64,000 bases of DNA from Arthrobacter sp. efr-133-TYG-118 (GTDB lineage Bacteria > Actinomycetota > Actinomycetes > Actinomycetales > Micrococcaceae): positions 1 to 64,000 of the forward strand of contig NZ_JARVRH010000002.1 in the NCBI RefSeq assembly GCF_030209755.1, read 5' to 3'. A program made the translations under genes and the position numbers. The stretch's first letter is position 1. Every line of letters starts with the position of its first letter. The notes below the pieces were generated by a model. That model did not search any database and was not told the DNA's origin. It saw only the letters and a list, made by a program, of their open reading frames with translations. Below, in pieces: positions 18,378 to 26,858 of the stretch.

Positions 18378-18761
18378 TTAGGTGGCCTCAGCGTCGAAGG
18401 GCGCCTTTTCACCGACGGAAAGCCGTTCAACAACCCGCTCGGGAGCTTTCGTCGGGGTGTCCACGGCAGCAACAGCGACAGGCGCACCATCGCTGACGGG
18501 CTTCGTGTCGTCGTCGAGCAGCGCTTCCTTGATGATCCGGCGCGGATCGTACTGGCGCGGGTCATACTTCTTCCAGTCGACTTCATCGATGTCGATGCCG
18601 ACTTCTTCCTTGATCTGTTCACGGGCACCGGACGCCATGCGCCGCAGTTCCTTGACCAGATTCGTCAGCTTCCGCGTGTATTCAGGCAAACGGCTGGGAC
18701 CGATCACGATGACGCCGATGATCAGCAGGATGAGAAACTCCGAGCCATTGATTCCAAACAC
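18378..18761 (-). CDS. tatB: Sec-independent protein translocase subunit TatB
   Basis: A 127-residue component of the twin-arginine translocase receptor. It has one N-terminal membrane helix (FGINGSEFLILLIIGVIVIG), the conserved GPSRLPEY hinge, an amphipathic helix (TRKLTNLVKELRRMASGAR) and an acidic tail. The GTG start is the one giving the correct short N-terminus; upstream in-frame sequence belongs to the anti-sigma gene in another frame. It follows the sigE and anti-sigma genes on the same strand. In mycobacteria htrA stands between the anti-sigma gene and tatB, but here it is absent. Confidence 0.92.
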   Translation of the reverse strand: MFGINGSEFLILLIIGVIVIGPSRLPEYTRKLTNLVKELRRMASGAREQIKEEVGIDIDEVDWKKYDPRQYDPRRIIKEALLDDDTKPVSDGAPVAVAAVDTPTKAPERVVERLSVGEKAPFDAEAT

Positions 18762-18792
18762 GTATCGAAGATTACCTTGTCCGTTGGTCCGC

Positions 18793-19704
18793 TCAGAAAC
18801 CCGCAAGGCCCGCCAGGGCATGGAGTCCCCGTTGCAGCCGTTCATTCCAGGTCTCCGCACTGATTTCGGCGGGCCGGGCAACCACCAGCGAATCGCCCGC
18901 CTGCACGAGCTCAGGAACTGCCCCCGCAGCCTGGTTGGCAGGCATGTCGGAGGAATAACGCAGCACGGCCACCGGCGAGGAGTAGACGGCTTGCCATGGG
19001 GCCCCCTGGGTGATGGAGAGTTGGGTCCCCGAAGCGCCGCTGCCCTCCAAGTGCTGCTCCACCAGGGTGGCGTGGTGGTCACCGTCGCTGAGGTGCAGCT
19101 CGACGGCGGGGTGCCCGTCCTGCATCAATGCCCGGGCGGAAACCACGTGGTATCCCATGCTTGCCATCTCGGGACATGCCCAGCCGTCTCTCCGCAGTTC
19201 GGACAACTGCTGCTCGCTCAGGCTCACCGTCCCGGCTACGCTGACGGGCAGGCTCAACTGCGAACCTGTCACGGGGAGTTGCTCTCCGGCTTTTCCGGGC
19301 ACGGTTGAACTGACCAGGGTCCGGACTTCCTGCTCTCCGCGGTTGGATGCCTGCGGCGCAACTTCACCGCCGACCGCATAGGCTGCAACCGCCAGGATTC
19401 CGGCACTCACGGCGAGTCCGCCGGCCGCGGCGCTGGCAAGCCGGATGCCGTGCCACACGCTTCGCTGAGGCGCAGGGCGCTCCGGAAAATCGGATTGCGC
19501 CAACCGCTGGGTGTGTTCGATCAGCCTGTTGGTGAAATCCTGGCTGGCCTCGGGTACGGCGGCACTGCGAAGCCGTTCAAGGTATTGGCGTTCCCGCAGT
19601 ACCGCGGCGTGGCATTCAGAGCATTCCTGCAGGTGGCCCGGGGCGCGGCTGTGCCGGATATTTCCCCGAGTCAAAGCACCGCGTCGTCCTTTCAGCAAAC
19701 CCAT
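18793..19704 (-). CDS. Zinc-binding-type anti-sigma factor (RseA-like) for SigE
   Basis: Predicted membrane-anchored anti-sigma factor of 303 residues. The N-terminal segment has HLQECSECHAA (His24, Cys28, Cys31), the HxxxCxxC core of ZAS-type anti-sigma factors. One membrane helix (about 88-110) follows, then a large extracytoplasmic domain of about 190 residues. The gene starts 6 bp after the sigE stop. The N-terminus before the His is short compared with other family members. Signal transmission probably involves cleavage or unfolding at the membrane, but no protease gene is adjacent. Confidence 0.8.
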   Translation of the reverse strand: MGLLKGRRGALTRGNIRHSRAPGHLQECSECHAAVLRERQYLERLRSAAVPEASQDFTNRLIEHTQRLAQSDFPERPAPQRSVWHGIRLASAAAGGLAVSAGILAVAAYAVGGEVAPQASNRGEQEVRTLVSSTVPGKAGEQLPVTGSQLSLPVSVAGTVSLSEQQLSELRRDGWACPEMASMGYHVVSARALMQDGHPAVELHLSDGDHHATLVEQHLEGSGASGTQLSITQGAPWQAVYSSPVAVLRYSSDMPANQAAGAVPELVQAGDSLVVARPAEISAETWNERLQRGLHALAGLAGF

Positions 19705-19710
19705 CGGCGA

Positions 19711-20355
19711 CTAAAGGAGACCGGCGATGCGCGGCATCTTGAGCCGGGGCTTGCGGGCTTGGACTGGACGCGGATCCCGGTGCGCCAGCTTTTCACGGAG
19801 CATTGTCCGTCCGCGGTGGATGCGGGACCTGACGGTCCCCAGTTTTACGTCAAGTGCTTCGGCAACTTCGTCGTAGGAGAGGCCTTCAAGATCGCAAAGC
19901 ACGACGGCGGCGCGAAAGTCCGGGGGGAGTTCCTCCAAGGCGCGCTGGACGTCGAGATCGAGGTTGTTCAGCTCGAAGCTCTGCTCGGGACCGGGTTCAT
20001 GCCCGGGCAGCCGGGATTCGGCGTCTTCGGCCAAGGCATCGAAGCGTATGCGGCTCTTCCGACGGGCCTGGTCAAGGAAGAGGTTGGTGGTGATGCGGTG
20101 CAACCAGCCGTCGAGTGTGCCTGGCTTGAAGTTTTCGAGCGAACGGAAGACCCTGACGAAGACTTCCTGGGTGAGGTCCTCGGCGTCGAACTTGTTTCCA
20201 GTGAGCCGGTAGGCAAGGCGGAAGACCTTGGCGGAGTGATTCTCCACCACTTCCTCCCAGCTTGGCCTGACCCATTCCTCGGCCGGAGGGGCCGTGTCTG
20301 TGGAACCCAGGACTGCTGCCGTTGTCTGGACTGGCGCAGCACTTGATGCCCGCAT
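19711..20355 (-). CDS. sigE: ECF RNA polymerase sigma factor SigE
   Basis: Extracytoplasmic-function sigma factor of 214 residues. Region 2 runs about 35-100 ([20 protein letters not shown], then [16 protein letters not shown]). Region 4 runs about 130-185 ([20 protein letters not shown], then [20 protein letters not shown]). A GAGGGGAG ribosome-binding site precedes the ATG. It is divergent from an O-methyltransferase gene, as in M. tuberculosis sigE (from memory), and is followed by its anti-sigma gene and tatB. It is expected to respond to envelope or surface stress. The 259-bp upstream region holds a short AT-rich near-palindrome, GGATGATATATATCC, around 20430-20447. Confidence 0.93.
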   Translation of the reverse strand: MRASSAAPVQTTAAVLGSTDTAPPAEEWVRPSWEEVVENHSAKVFRLAYRLTGNKFDAEDLTQEVFVRVFRSLENFKPGTLDGWLHRITTNLFLDQARRKSRIRFDALAEDAESRLPGHEPGPEQSFELNNLDLDVQRALEELPPDFRAAVVLCDLEGLSYDEVAEALDVKLGTVRSRIHRGRTMLREKLAHRDPRPVQARKPRLKMPRIAGLL

Positions 20356-20614
20356 CGTCCGCTCCCCTCAAACTGTTTGTCATCCTGCCGGTCACTCAGG
20401 AGTTCGTTGCCGGCCCTCGCTTGGATGGCTGGATATATATCATCCCAGTCTTGCCTGAGATTTTGCTGATCACAGGCAGGCTTTTCCCGCAGAGCGAACA
20501 TCGTGCCGAGGACACGCGGGAAGACACAGAATTGCGGGCCGCAGGCGTCCGGGCCGGGCGGCCCGTAGCCAGTAGTCTGGAAGCAATACCCCTCTGCCTG
20601 GAAAGCGAACCCCC

Positions 20615-21247
20615 ATGAGTGCCGACAAGTCAACCAGCTGGTCCTATGCAGAAGATCTGCCTGCCGAGGACGACGTGTTGCTTCGCGCCCGTGAACGCTC
20701 CTTCGAGCTGGGCGTTACTCCTGTGAGCCCCGGCGTCGGCGCCGTCCTGACAGTCCTGGCCGCGGCGTCGAAGGCACAGACTGTTGTAGAGGTCGGCTCC
20801 GGGGCAGGCGTCTCAGGCGTGTGCCTGCTGCGCGGCCTCAGTCCCCAGGCTGTCCTGACCACTATCGACGTAGACGTCGAGCACCTCAAGGCCGCCCGAG
20901 AGGCCTTCCTGGAATCCGGCAGTCCGGCAAACCGGACCCGGACCATCTCAGGCCGTGCAGCCGATGTCTTGCCGCGCCTCACCGACTCCGCTTACGATCT
21001 CGTGTTCATCGACGCCGACAAACCCAACTTTCCCGGTTACGTTGAGCAAGCCATCCGGCTGCTCAAGTCGGGTGGAACACTGGTCATCAATGACGCCCTG
21101 GACAAGGACAAGGTTTCCAACCCGGCTGCTAGGGACAGCACCACCGTCGTGTTGCGACAGATCGGCAAGGCCATCCGCGACGACGAGCGGCTCTCTTCGG
21201 CGATGCTTCCCACCGGTGACGGCTTGCTGGTGGCGGTAAAGAAGTAG
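20615..21247 (+). CDS. SAM-dependent O-methyltransferase (class I)
   Basis: A 210-residue methyltransferase of the catechol/caffeoyl-CoA O-methyltransferase type. Motif I VVEVGSGAGVSG is at about 57-68, the acidic motif TTIDVDVEHL near 87-96, and the metal-site DLVFIDADKPNF near 128-139 with INDAL after it. Substrate unknown. The counterpart next to sigE in mycobacteria is also uncharacterised as far as I recall. GGAAAGCG precedes the ATG; TAGTCT at 20572-20577 is a plausible -10. Confidence 0.88.
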   Translation: MSADKSTSWSYAEDLPAEDDVLLRARERSFELGVTPVSPGVGAVLTVLAAASKAQTVVEVGSGAGVSGVCLLRGLSPQAVLTTIDVDVEHLKAAREAFLESGSPANRTRTISGRAADVLPRLTDSAYDLVFIDADKPNFPGYVEQAIRLLKSGGTLVINDALDKDKVSNPAARDSTTVVLRQIGKAIRDDERLSSAMLPTGDGLLVAVKK

Positions 21248-21282
21248 TCGGCCAGCCATCGCTTTCAGGCTTAAACATGAAA

Positions 21283-21313
21283 GCAGGGCGCCGGCTCTTC
21301 TGCCGGGCCCTGC
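21283..21313. terminator. Bidirectional terminator between O-methyltransferase and DUF3117 genes
   Basis: Stem GCAGGGCGCCGGC pairs with GCCGGGCCCTGC around a TCTTCT loop; it lies between two convergent genes. Confidence 0.8.
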
Positions 21314-21322
21314 CCAGTGAAT

Positions 21323-21490
21323 CTATTCGGTAACGCCTACGAGGCATTCCTTGAGGTTCGCCGCCTCTGCTGCGTTGAGCTCGACCACCAGCCGTCCTCC
21401 GCCTTCGAGCGGCACACGCATGATCAGGCTGCGGCCCTCTTTGGTTACTTCCATAGGGCCGTCGCCAGTACGTGGTTTCATAGCCGCCAT
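21323..21490 (-). CDS. DUF3117 small conserved protein
   Basis: A 55-residue actinobacterial protein beginning MAAMKPRTGDGPMEVTKEG and ending LKECLVGVTE. It is very strongly conserved across actinobacteria, but of unknown function. The start at 21490 is supported by GGAGGGG nine nt upstream; a start at 21517 would add nine unconserved residues. The 230 bp after it, up to the glycosyltransferase stop, hold no gene that can be supported. Confidence 0.88.
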   Translation of the reverse strand: MAAMKPRTGDGPMEVTKEGRSLIMRVPLEGGGRLVVELNAAEAANLKECLVGVTE

Positions 21491-21720
21491 TAGGAAAATC
21501 CCCTCCAGTTGTCCCAAATCCCGCCAACCCGGCCGGGCTGGCTCCGCGTGGAATATACGGCGTCGACAGTCATGGCAGTTCAGTCGTCGTCGCCGGGCAC
21601 CCGAGAGTGCCTTTGTCCTTGCTTGTGTCCATTATCTCGTAATTACCCGCCCGTAGCTAATTGATGGACTTTTCCCGGCGGGCCGCGATCGCGCCTGAAC
21701 AGGCGAAAGGACGCGCGACA

Positions 21721-23031
21721 TCACGGCGGGTAGTCGCCGCCGCCCGGCAACTGCGCCCACGCCCACAGCCAGACGATCCATACGATCTGGAGGAGGAAGA
21801 ACATGACCACCACGGTGCCGCGGTAGGCCTTCGAGCGGGACAACCAGGCCGCGCTGAGCGCCAGGGGGAACAAGGGCAAGAGCATCCGGAACGTGCTCGT
21901 CTGGGGGTGCAGGAAGACCAGAAGGTAGCCCATGTAGCACGTGCACCACAGCCTCAGTTCGGTGCCCAGGGCCCGGACTGGTTTGCTCAACATCAGCAGG
22001 GCAAAGAGCGCCACGAAGACAAACGGCGCCAGAATACCGAGCACTGGTCCGAAGAGCATCTGACCAGTCTCGAACCATGGCTTGAACGGAATGAGGTCGG
22101 CCCCGCGCCAAACAGTCTCTGTCTTGGTGTAGGCCAGCGGATCCCTCGTGACCGCCCAGGCAATGGCCGGCCACGCGAGAGCGCCCGCGACGCTGACCAC
22201 CACAAGCGCGGCCAGCGATCCAATGTCACGGAGCGTCGGTGCGGCGTCTGTCGGCACGGCGTCTGTCGGCACGGCGTCTGTCGGCACGGCGTCTGTCGGC
22301 ACGGCGTCCGGCCCTGGGCGGCGACCGAACCTCTTCCACAGGTGGTGGAGCAGGAGCAGCCCCGCCATGGCCGCGAAGGGCACGCCTGTGGGCCGCGACA
22401 GGCACATGAGCAAGACCACCGGCATCGCGCCGAGATACTTGCGTCGCACCACTAGCAGAAGCGAACCCGCCAGCAGCAAGGTATTGAGCGATTCCGCATA
22501 GGGGACCTGCAGGATGGCCGAGACCGGGAACATCGAGAAGAAAGTCAGTGCCCACAGCGCCGTGCTGCGCCCGGCGAATTCCCGGAACAGTTTGTAGACC
22601 ACCATGGCCGCCCCGAGCCCGGCCACCACGGCAATGACTGTCAGGGCCGGCAGAGTCGCCAGTCCAGTGAGAGCACCGAGGGCCCTGGCAAGGTAAGGGA
22701 AGAGCGGATAGAACGCCCAGGAATTCTCGGCGACACCGCCGTTCGCATCGACCGGCAAAACAGACGGATAACCGTTGTTTGCTGCTTCGGCGTACCAGCG
22801 CCCGTCCCATATCGTGATGAAGTTCCAGTAGTCCGGTGCTGGCGGAAACCACGGATTGACGCCTTGCTGCAATGCTGCAGCCATGAAGATACAAGCGCTG
22901 ACAAGTCTCGAGGCGATGTAAACAAGGGCGACCTGGACCCACCACGGCCAACTCGCGGCGTGGGCTCCGACGCGGCGCAGCCTTCGGGCCAGGGACCCCT
23001 TCGGGGACCGCGTTTCGACTGACGGGGTCAC
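21721..23031 (-). CDS. PIG-V-like polytopic glycosyltransferase
   Basis: A 436-residue membrane protein with about ten hydrophobic segments. The first extracytoplasmic loop has WDGRWYAEAANNGYP, like the catalytic loop of PIG-V-type mannosyltransferases, and a later loop has the conserved SRPTG. It probably moves a lipid-linked sugar onto an envelope glycan or lipid on the outer face of the membrane; acceptor unknown. Around residues 241-266 a cytoplasmic loop contains a five-residue tandem repeat (DAVPT) encoded by identical 15-bp units. The start overlaps the end of the DivIVA-type gene by 4 bp (ATGA), so the two are coupled. Confidence 0.82.
   Translation of the reverse strand: MTPSVETRSPKGSLARRLRRVGAHAASWPWWVQVALVYIASRLVSACIFMAAALQQGVNPWFPPAPDYWNFITIWDGRWYAEAANNGYPSVLPVDANGGVAENSWAFYPLFPYLARALGALTGLATLPALTVIAVVAGLGAAMVVYKLFREFAGRSTALWALTFFSMFPVSAILQVPYAESLNTLLLAGSLLLVVRRKYLGAMPVVLLMCLSRPTGVPFAAMAGLLLLHHLWKRFGRRPGPDAVPTDAVPTDAVPTDAVPTDAAPTLRDIGSLAALVVVSVAGALAWPAIAWAVTRDPLAYTKTETVWRGADLIPFKPWFETGQMLFGPVLGILAPFVFVALFALLMLSKPVRALGTELRLWCTCYMGYLLVFLHPQTSTFRMLLPLFPLALSAAWLSRSKAYRGTVVVMFFLLQIVWIVWLWAWAQLPGGGDYPP
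22241..22310 (-). repeat. 15-bp in-frame tandem repeat in the PIG-V-like gene
   Basis: The unit CGGCACGGCGTCTGT occurs four times without change between degenerate flanking copies, encoding DAVPT repeats in a cytoplasmic loop. Identical units suggest recent slippage, so copy number may vary between strains. Confidence 0.85.
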
Positions 23032-23363
23032 TCTTTTGGTTCTTCCTGGTTCCCGGCTGCTTCAAGGGCCTGTTTCAGCCGTTCGATTTCCCTCTCTTGG
23101 GAGGTCAGCTGATCCCGCAGTTCATCGAGCACCTCATCCACTTGGTCCATCCGGTAACCCCTCAGACCAAGGGCAAAGCGCACGCGGTCGACGTCGGACG
23201 CCTTGGCTCCGGCCGGTAACAGAACCGGCGGCAGGTTCGGAACGGGTTCATCCAAACCGGCGCCGGTGTCGCGGCTGGACCTCGCCATTCCGGCACCGAG
23301 GAACAACACGGCACCGATGACGACAATCGCGAGAAAGACCAGAAAAAAGCTCACAACAACCAT
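23028..23363 (-). CDS. DivIVA-domain membrane protein
   Basis: A 111-residue protein with one N-terminal membrane helix (VVSFFLVFLAIVVIGAVLFL), a linker, then the DivIVA-type motif VRFALGLRGYRMDQVDEVLD and a C-terminal coiled coil ending in acidic residues. Such proteins may localise to curved membrane or the cell pole. It is between the LOG gene and the PIG-V-like gene, the latter overlapping by 4 bp. From memory mycobacteria have an equivalent near their LOG gene (Rv1209/Rv1205). The start at 23363 is the first ATG giving an uninterrupted membrane helix. Confidence 0.8.
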   Translation of the reverse strand: MVVVSFFLVFLAIVVIGAVLFLGAGMARSSRDTGAGLDEPVPNLPPVLLPAGAKASDVDRVRFALGLRGYRMDQVDEVLDELRDQLTSQEREIERLKQALEAAGNQEEPKE

Positions 23364-23400
23364 CGTGCCAGACTCAGCTGAGAGCTCAGCGCCGGCAAGG

Positions 23401-24252
23401 CTACTCCGGGCGCTGGTCGCCGTTGGTCGAGGGCGGGCGCGGGATTCCGTGCAGCACACGGTGAACGGCGTCCGCGGGATCGTCCACAAGCTGGATAAGG
23501 TCCAGGTCCTTTGCGGAGACCATGCCTTCCGCCACCAGGGTCCCCTTGATCCATTCGATCATCGGGCTCCAGAAGTCGACCCCCAGAAGGACGATCGGGA
23601 ACGATGTCACCTTGCGGGTCTGCACCAGGACCATGGCTTCAAACAGTTCGTCCAGGGTTCCCAGGCCGCCCGGCAGGACGATGAACCCTTGCGCGTACTT
23701 GACGAACATGGTCTTTCGGGCGAAGAAGTACCTGAAGTTGATGCCAAGATCCACCCAGCGGTTCAGGCCTTGTTCGAAGGGCAGCTCGATTCCCAGTCCA
23801 ACGGAAACGCCGTTGCCTTCGACCGCTCCCCTGTTGGCGGCTTCCATGGATCCCGGGCCACCGCCTGTGATTACGGCGACGCCGGCTTCGGCCAGGTGGC
23901 GGCCGACCTGCACGCCCATGTCGTAATAGCCGGTGCCCGGCTTGGTGCGGGCCGAACCAAAGACACTGACAGCGGGGCCGAGCTCAGCGAGCGCACCGAA
24001 TCCTTCAACGAATTCGCTCTGGATCCGCAGGACCCGCCACGGGTCGGTGTGAATGAAGTGGTCGGCTCCCCTCGTGTCCAGGAGTCGCTGGTCCGACATC
24101 GGCATGGCGGCCTGTTTGCGCCGAAGCTCCAAGGGTCCTTTGTGCTTGGCGGGCGGCTCTGCGGCTACGGCCGGAGCTGACGCTGCCGATCCGTTGCTCA
24201 TCGCCTTGCCATTGGCGTCTGGACTAGGAACTTGGGGCTGGCTGGTACTCAT
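23401..24252 (-). CDS. LOG family protein (TIGR00730)
   Basis: Predicted nucleoside 5'-monophosphate phosphoribohydrolase of the 'lonely guy' family, 283 residues. The family motif PGGLGTLDELFE and the nucleotide-binding GGGPGSMEAANRGA are both present, inside a Rossmann-like fold starting with VSVFGSART. Plant and some actinobacterial members release cytokinin bases; whether that is the role here is open. The first 50 residues are a variable Ala/Pro-rich extension. The gene heads an operon with the DivIVA-type and PIG-V-like genes and is divergent from gluA. Confidence 0.88.
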   Translation of the reverse strand: MSTSQPQVPSPDANGKAMSNGSAASAPAVAAEPPAKHKGPLELRRKQAAMPMSDQRLLDTRGADHFIHTDPWRVLRIQSEFVEGFGALAELGPAVSVFGSARTKPGTGYYDMGVQVGRHLAEAGVAVITGGGPGSMEAANRGAVEGNGVSVGLGIELPFEQGLNRWVDLGINFRYFFARKTMFVKYAQGFIVLPGGLGTLDELFEAMVLVQTRKVTSFPIVLLGVDFWSPMIEWIKGTLVAEGMVSAKDLDLIQLVDDPADAVHRVLHGIPRPPSTNGDQRPE

Positions 24253-24264
24253 TGACCTAGGCTA
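24250..24264 (-). promoter_or_regulatory. -10 element for leaderless LOG gene
   Basis: On the minus strand TAGCCT lies 6 nt before the ATG of the LOG gene, consistent with a leaderless transcript. Confidence 0.45.
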
Positions 24265-24341
24265 GCGCGGATGGCGGCTGCTGCCGTTCCGGCGTGGCCC
24301 TGTTGTTTGGGGTGTTGGGTGTCCTGCCCACCATTTGCTGT

Positions 24342-24366
24342 CAGATACCTGCAAAGCAGGTATCTG
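24342..24366. promoter_or_regulatory. Inverted repeat in the LOG/gluA divergent region (operator candidate)
   Basis: Perfect 11-bp arms CAGATACCTGC and GCAGGTATCTG separated by AAA. The centre is about 83 bp upstream of the gluA start and 100 bp from the LOG start. There is no T-run, so a protein-binding site is likelier than a terminator. Confidence 0.55.
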
Positions 24367-24424
24367 TTGAATCACGATCTGCGGAAGTTGCTGTGAGCTG
24401 GCTCATCTTGAATCATTTCTTCGC

Positions 24425-24439
24425 TAGATTCGTCCCATG
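24425..24439 (+). promoter_or_regulatory. -10 element for leaderless gluA
   Basis: TAGATT lies 6 nt before the gluA ATG; there is no Shine-Dalgarno between them. Confidence 0.5.
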
Positions 24440-25192
24440 ACTATTCAAGCCGCCAGCGATGCCCTCGTCTCTCTGAATGGCGTTAACAAGCACTTTGGTC
24501 AACTGCATGTCCTGAAGGACATCAACCTCCAGGTGAAAAAGGGTGAGGTTGTGGTTGTCATCGGGCCGTCGGGCTCGGGCAAGTCCACGCTGTGCCGGGC
24601 CATCAACCGCTTGGAGACCATCGATACAGGCGAGATTTCGATCGATGGCAAGAAGCTGCCCGAGGAAGGCAAGGAACTTGCCCTCCTCCGGGCCGACGTC
24701 GGGATGGTCTTCCAATCCTTCAACCTTTTCGCCCACAAGACGATCCTCGAGAACGTCACGCTGGGACCGATCAAGGTCAAGAAACTGGACAAAGCAACCG
24801 CGGACAAAGACGCCATGGCGTTGTTGGAGCGGGTTGGCGTCGGGCAACAGGCACCCAAGATGCCAGCACAGCTGTCCGGTGGCCAACAACAGCGCGTGGC
24901 AATTGCCCGGGCTCTCGCCATGAAGCCGAAGGTCATGCTGTTCGACGAGCCGACCTCGGCACTTGATCCGGAAATGATCAACGAGGTCCTGGACGTCATG
25001 GTCCAGCTGGCCAAGGAAGGCATGACCATGATCGTGGTCACCCACGAGATGGGCTTTGCGCGCAAAGCTGCCGACCGCGTTGTCTTCATGGCCGACGGCC
25101 AGATTGTGGAAGACGCCAAGCCAGAGGAATTCTTCACTAATCCCAAGAGCAACCGTGCCAAGGATTTCCTCTCCAAACTCCTGACTCACTGA
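24437..25192 (+). CDS. gluA: Glutamate ABC transporter ATP-binding protein GluA
   Basis: Cytoplasmic ATPase of a polar amino acid importer, 251 residues. Walker [10 protein letters not shown], signature [16 protein letters not shown], Walker [14 protein letters not shown] and the H-loop VTHEMGFA are all intact. First gene of gluABCD, whose Corynebacterium glutamicum counterpart takes up glutamate. Transcript probably begins at the ATG. An inverted repeat 83 bp upstream is a candidate operator. Confidence 0.93.
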   Translation: MTIQAASDALVSLNGVNKHFGQLHVLKDINLQVKKGEVVVVIGPSGSGKSTLCRAINRLETIDTGEISIDGKKLPEEGKELALLRADVGMVFQSFNLFAHKTILENVTLGPIKVKKLDKATADKDAMALLERVGVGQQAPKMPAQLSGGQQQRVAIARALAMKPKVMLFDEPTSALDPEMINEVLDVMVQLAKEGMTMIVVTHEMGFARKAADRVVFMADGQIVEDAKPEEFFTNPKSNRAKDFLSKLLTH

Positions 25193-25242
25193 CACTCACC
25201 GCACCCAGGCCGCGGGGGTGGCCGCACAATGAAAGGAATATC

Positions 25243-26148
25243 ATGAAGGCTTTTATCACCCGGAGGACAACCCTCCTGGTCGCTGCAAGCGCGGCGCTCG
25301 CTCTTTCCCTGAGCGCATGCGGTGGCGGTGGGGGTGGGGGTTCCACCACTGCGCCAAGCAGCGAGTCCGCGCCGTTCACGGTGGCCCAGAACGTGTCCGT
25401 TACGGGCAGCCCAACGTTCGACACGATTAAATCGAACGGAAAAATCAGGATCGGCGTCAAACAGGACCAGCCTGGCCTGGGCTTCAAGGACGCCGCGACC
25501 GGCGAGTACAGCGGTTTTGACATCCAGATTGCCCAGTGGATTGCGGCATCGCTCGGTTTCTCCAAGGACAAGATCGAGTACAAGCCAATTCCTTCGGCCA
25601 ACCGCGAGTCCGCCATCACGAACGGCGACATCGACTACTACGTCGGCACATACTCCATTACTGACAAGCGCAAGCAACTGATTGATTTCGCCGGTCCCTA
25701 CTTCGTGACAGGTCAAGGCCTGTTGGTCAAGAAGGACAACACGACGATCAACAGCGAGAAGGACCTGTCCGGCAAGAACGTCTGTTCAGCCACGGGCTCA
25801 ACTCCCATCCAGAACATCAAGGCAAACTTCCCAGGCACCAAGACCACCGAGTTCGACACGTACTCGCAGTGTGTCGAGGCGCTCAAGAGTGGCCAGGTCG
25901 ATGCTGTGACTACTGACCAGGCAATCCTGATCGGCTATGCCTCCCAGGACACCGATAACCTCAAGGTCGTCGGCCAGCCGTTCACCGTTGAGAAGTATGG
26001 TGTGGGCTTGAAGAAGGGCGACACCGCCTTCCGCAAGTTCGTGAACAAGATGTTCACCGATGGCGGCTCCGTGTGGCAGAAGATCTACGACTCCACGCTG
26101 GGACAGTCCGGCACCAAGGTCACCCAGCCCGCAGTGGACAACTACTAA
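25243..26148 (+). CDS. gluB: Glutamate-binding lipoprotein GluB
   Basis: Extracytoplasmic solute receptor of the importer, 301 residues (SBP_bac_3 family). A twin-Arg-free signal peptide ends in the lipobox LSAC with the lipidated Cys at 26, followed by a Gly-rich linker. The binding domain starts near 55 (GKIRIGVKQDQPGLGF) and includes GFDIQIAQWIAASLG and the hinge VDAVTTDQAIL. GAAAGGA precedes the ATG. A strong hairpin follows its stop, before gluC. Confidence 0.93.
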   Translation: MKAFITRRTTLLVAASAALALSLSACGGGGGGGSTTAPSSESAPFTVAQNVSVTGSPTFDTIKSNGKIRIGVKQDQPGLGFKDAATGEYSGFDIQIAQWIAASLGFSKDKIEYKPIPSANRESAITNGDIDYYVGTYSITDKRKQLIDFAGPYFVTGQGLLVKKDNTTINSEKDLSGKNVCSATGSTPIQNIKANFPGTKTTEFDTYSQCVEALKSGQVDAVTTDQAILIGYASQDTDNLKVVGQPFTVEKYGVGLKKGDTAFRKFVNKMFTDGGSVWQKIYDSTLGQSGTKVTQPAVDNY

Positions 26149-26155
26149 ACCCATG

Positions 26156-26186
26156 TCGAGGGGGCGGCCATTGTCCGCCCCCTCGA
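26156..26186 (+). promoter_or_regulatory. Intercistronic hairpin between gluB and gluC
   Basis: Perfect 12-bp stem (TCGAGGGGGCGG with CCGCCCCCTCGA) and a 7-nt loop. No T-run follows, so it more likely stabilises the gluB mRNA end or partly lowers transcription into gluC than ends transcription outright. Confidence 0.8.
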
Positions 26187-26210
26187 ATATCGGCTGAAAG
26201 CGACCATTCT

Positions 26211-26858
26211 GTGAATACGCTGCTGAATAATTCGGACCTTTTCATCACAGGGTTCCGGAACACCCTCATACTTTTCATCGTTGCAGGCATCTTTGCGCTG
26301 ATCCTGGGCACCATCGTGGCGGCGCTGCGTGTTTCTCCGATCCCTGCGATGCGCGCCGCGGCCACGTTGTATATCAACGTTGTGCGCAACACCCCGTTGA
26401 CGTTGGTCTTGTTCTTTTTTGCCTTGGGCTACCCGAAGCTCGGCCTCGTGGAAATTGATTTCATGACCGCCGCAACCGTCGGCCTGAGCCTGTACACCGC
26501 CACTTATGTGGCGGAGGCTGTGCGCTCCGGCATCAACACGGTGCCTGTCGGTCAGGCCGAGGCCGCGCGGGCCATCGGCTTGCCGTTTACGCAAACCCTG
26601 ACGCTGGTGATCCTCCCCCAGGCTTTCCGCGCCGTCATCCCGCCCATGTTCAGCGTGTTCATTGCATTGCTCAAGAACACCACCGTGGCTGCGGGCTTCT
26701 CGGTCGCCGAAGCGGGAGCCATCCGATCGAATCTTTCCGAGCGCGGTGAGCCTGCCATGGCCGGGCTGCTCTGGGTCGCACTCATCTTCGTTCTGATCGT
26801 TTTCATTCTTTCCTTTGTCCAGCGGAAGCTTGAAAAGAAATGGAAGGTGGCCCGATGA
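26211..26858 (+). CDS. gluC: Glutamate ABC transporter permease GluC
   Basis: Inner-membrane subunit of 215 residues with about five helices. The HisM-type EAA loop is visible: VPVGQAEAARAIGLPFTQTL. The GTG start at 26211 gives the correct short N-terminus (MNTLLNNSDLF); further upstream in-frame sequence overlaps the hairpin and is not conserved. The stop overlaps the gluD start (ATGA). Confidence 0.9.
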   Translation: MNTLLNNSDLFITGFRNTLILFIVAGIFALILGTIVAALRVSPIPAMRAAATLYINVVRNTPLTLVLFFFALGYPKLGLVEIDFMTAATVGLSLYTATYVAEAVRSGINTVPVGQAEAARAIGLPFTQTLTLVILPQAFRAVIPPMFSVFIALLKNTTVAAGFSVAEAGAIRSNLSERGEPAMAGLLWVALIFVLIVFILSFVQRKLEKKWKVAR

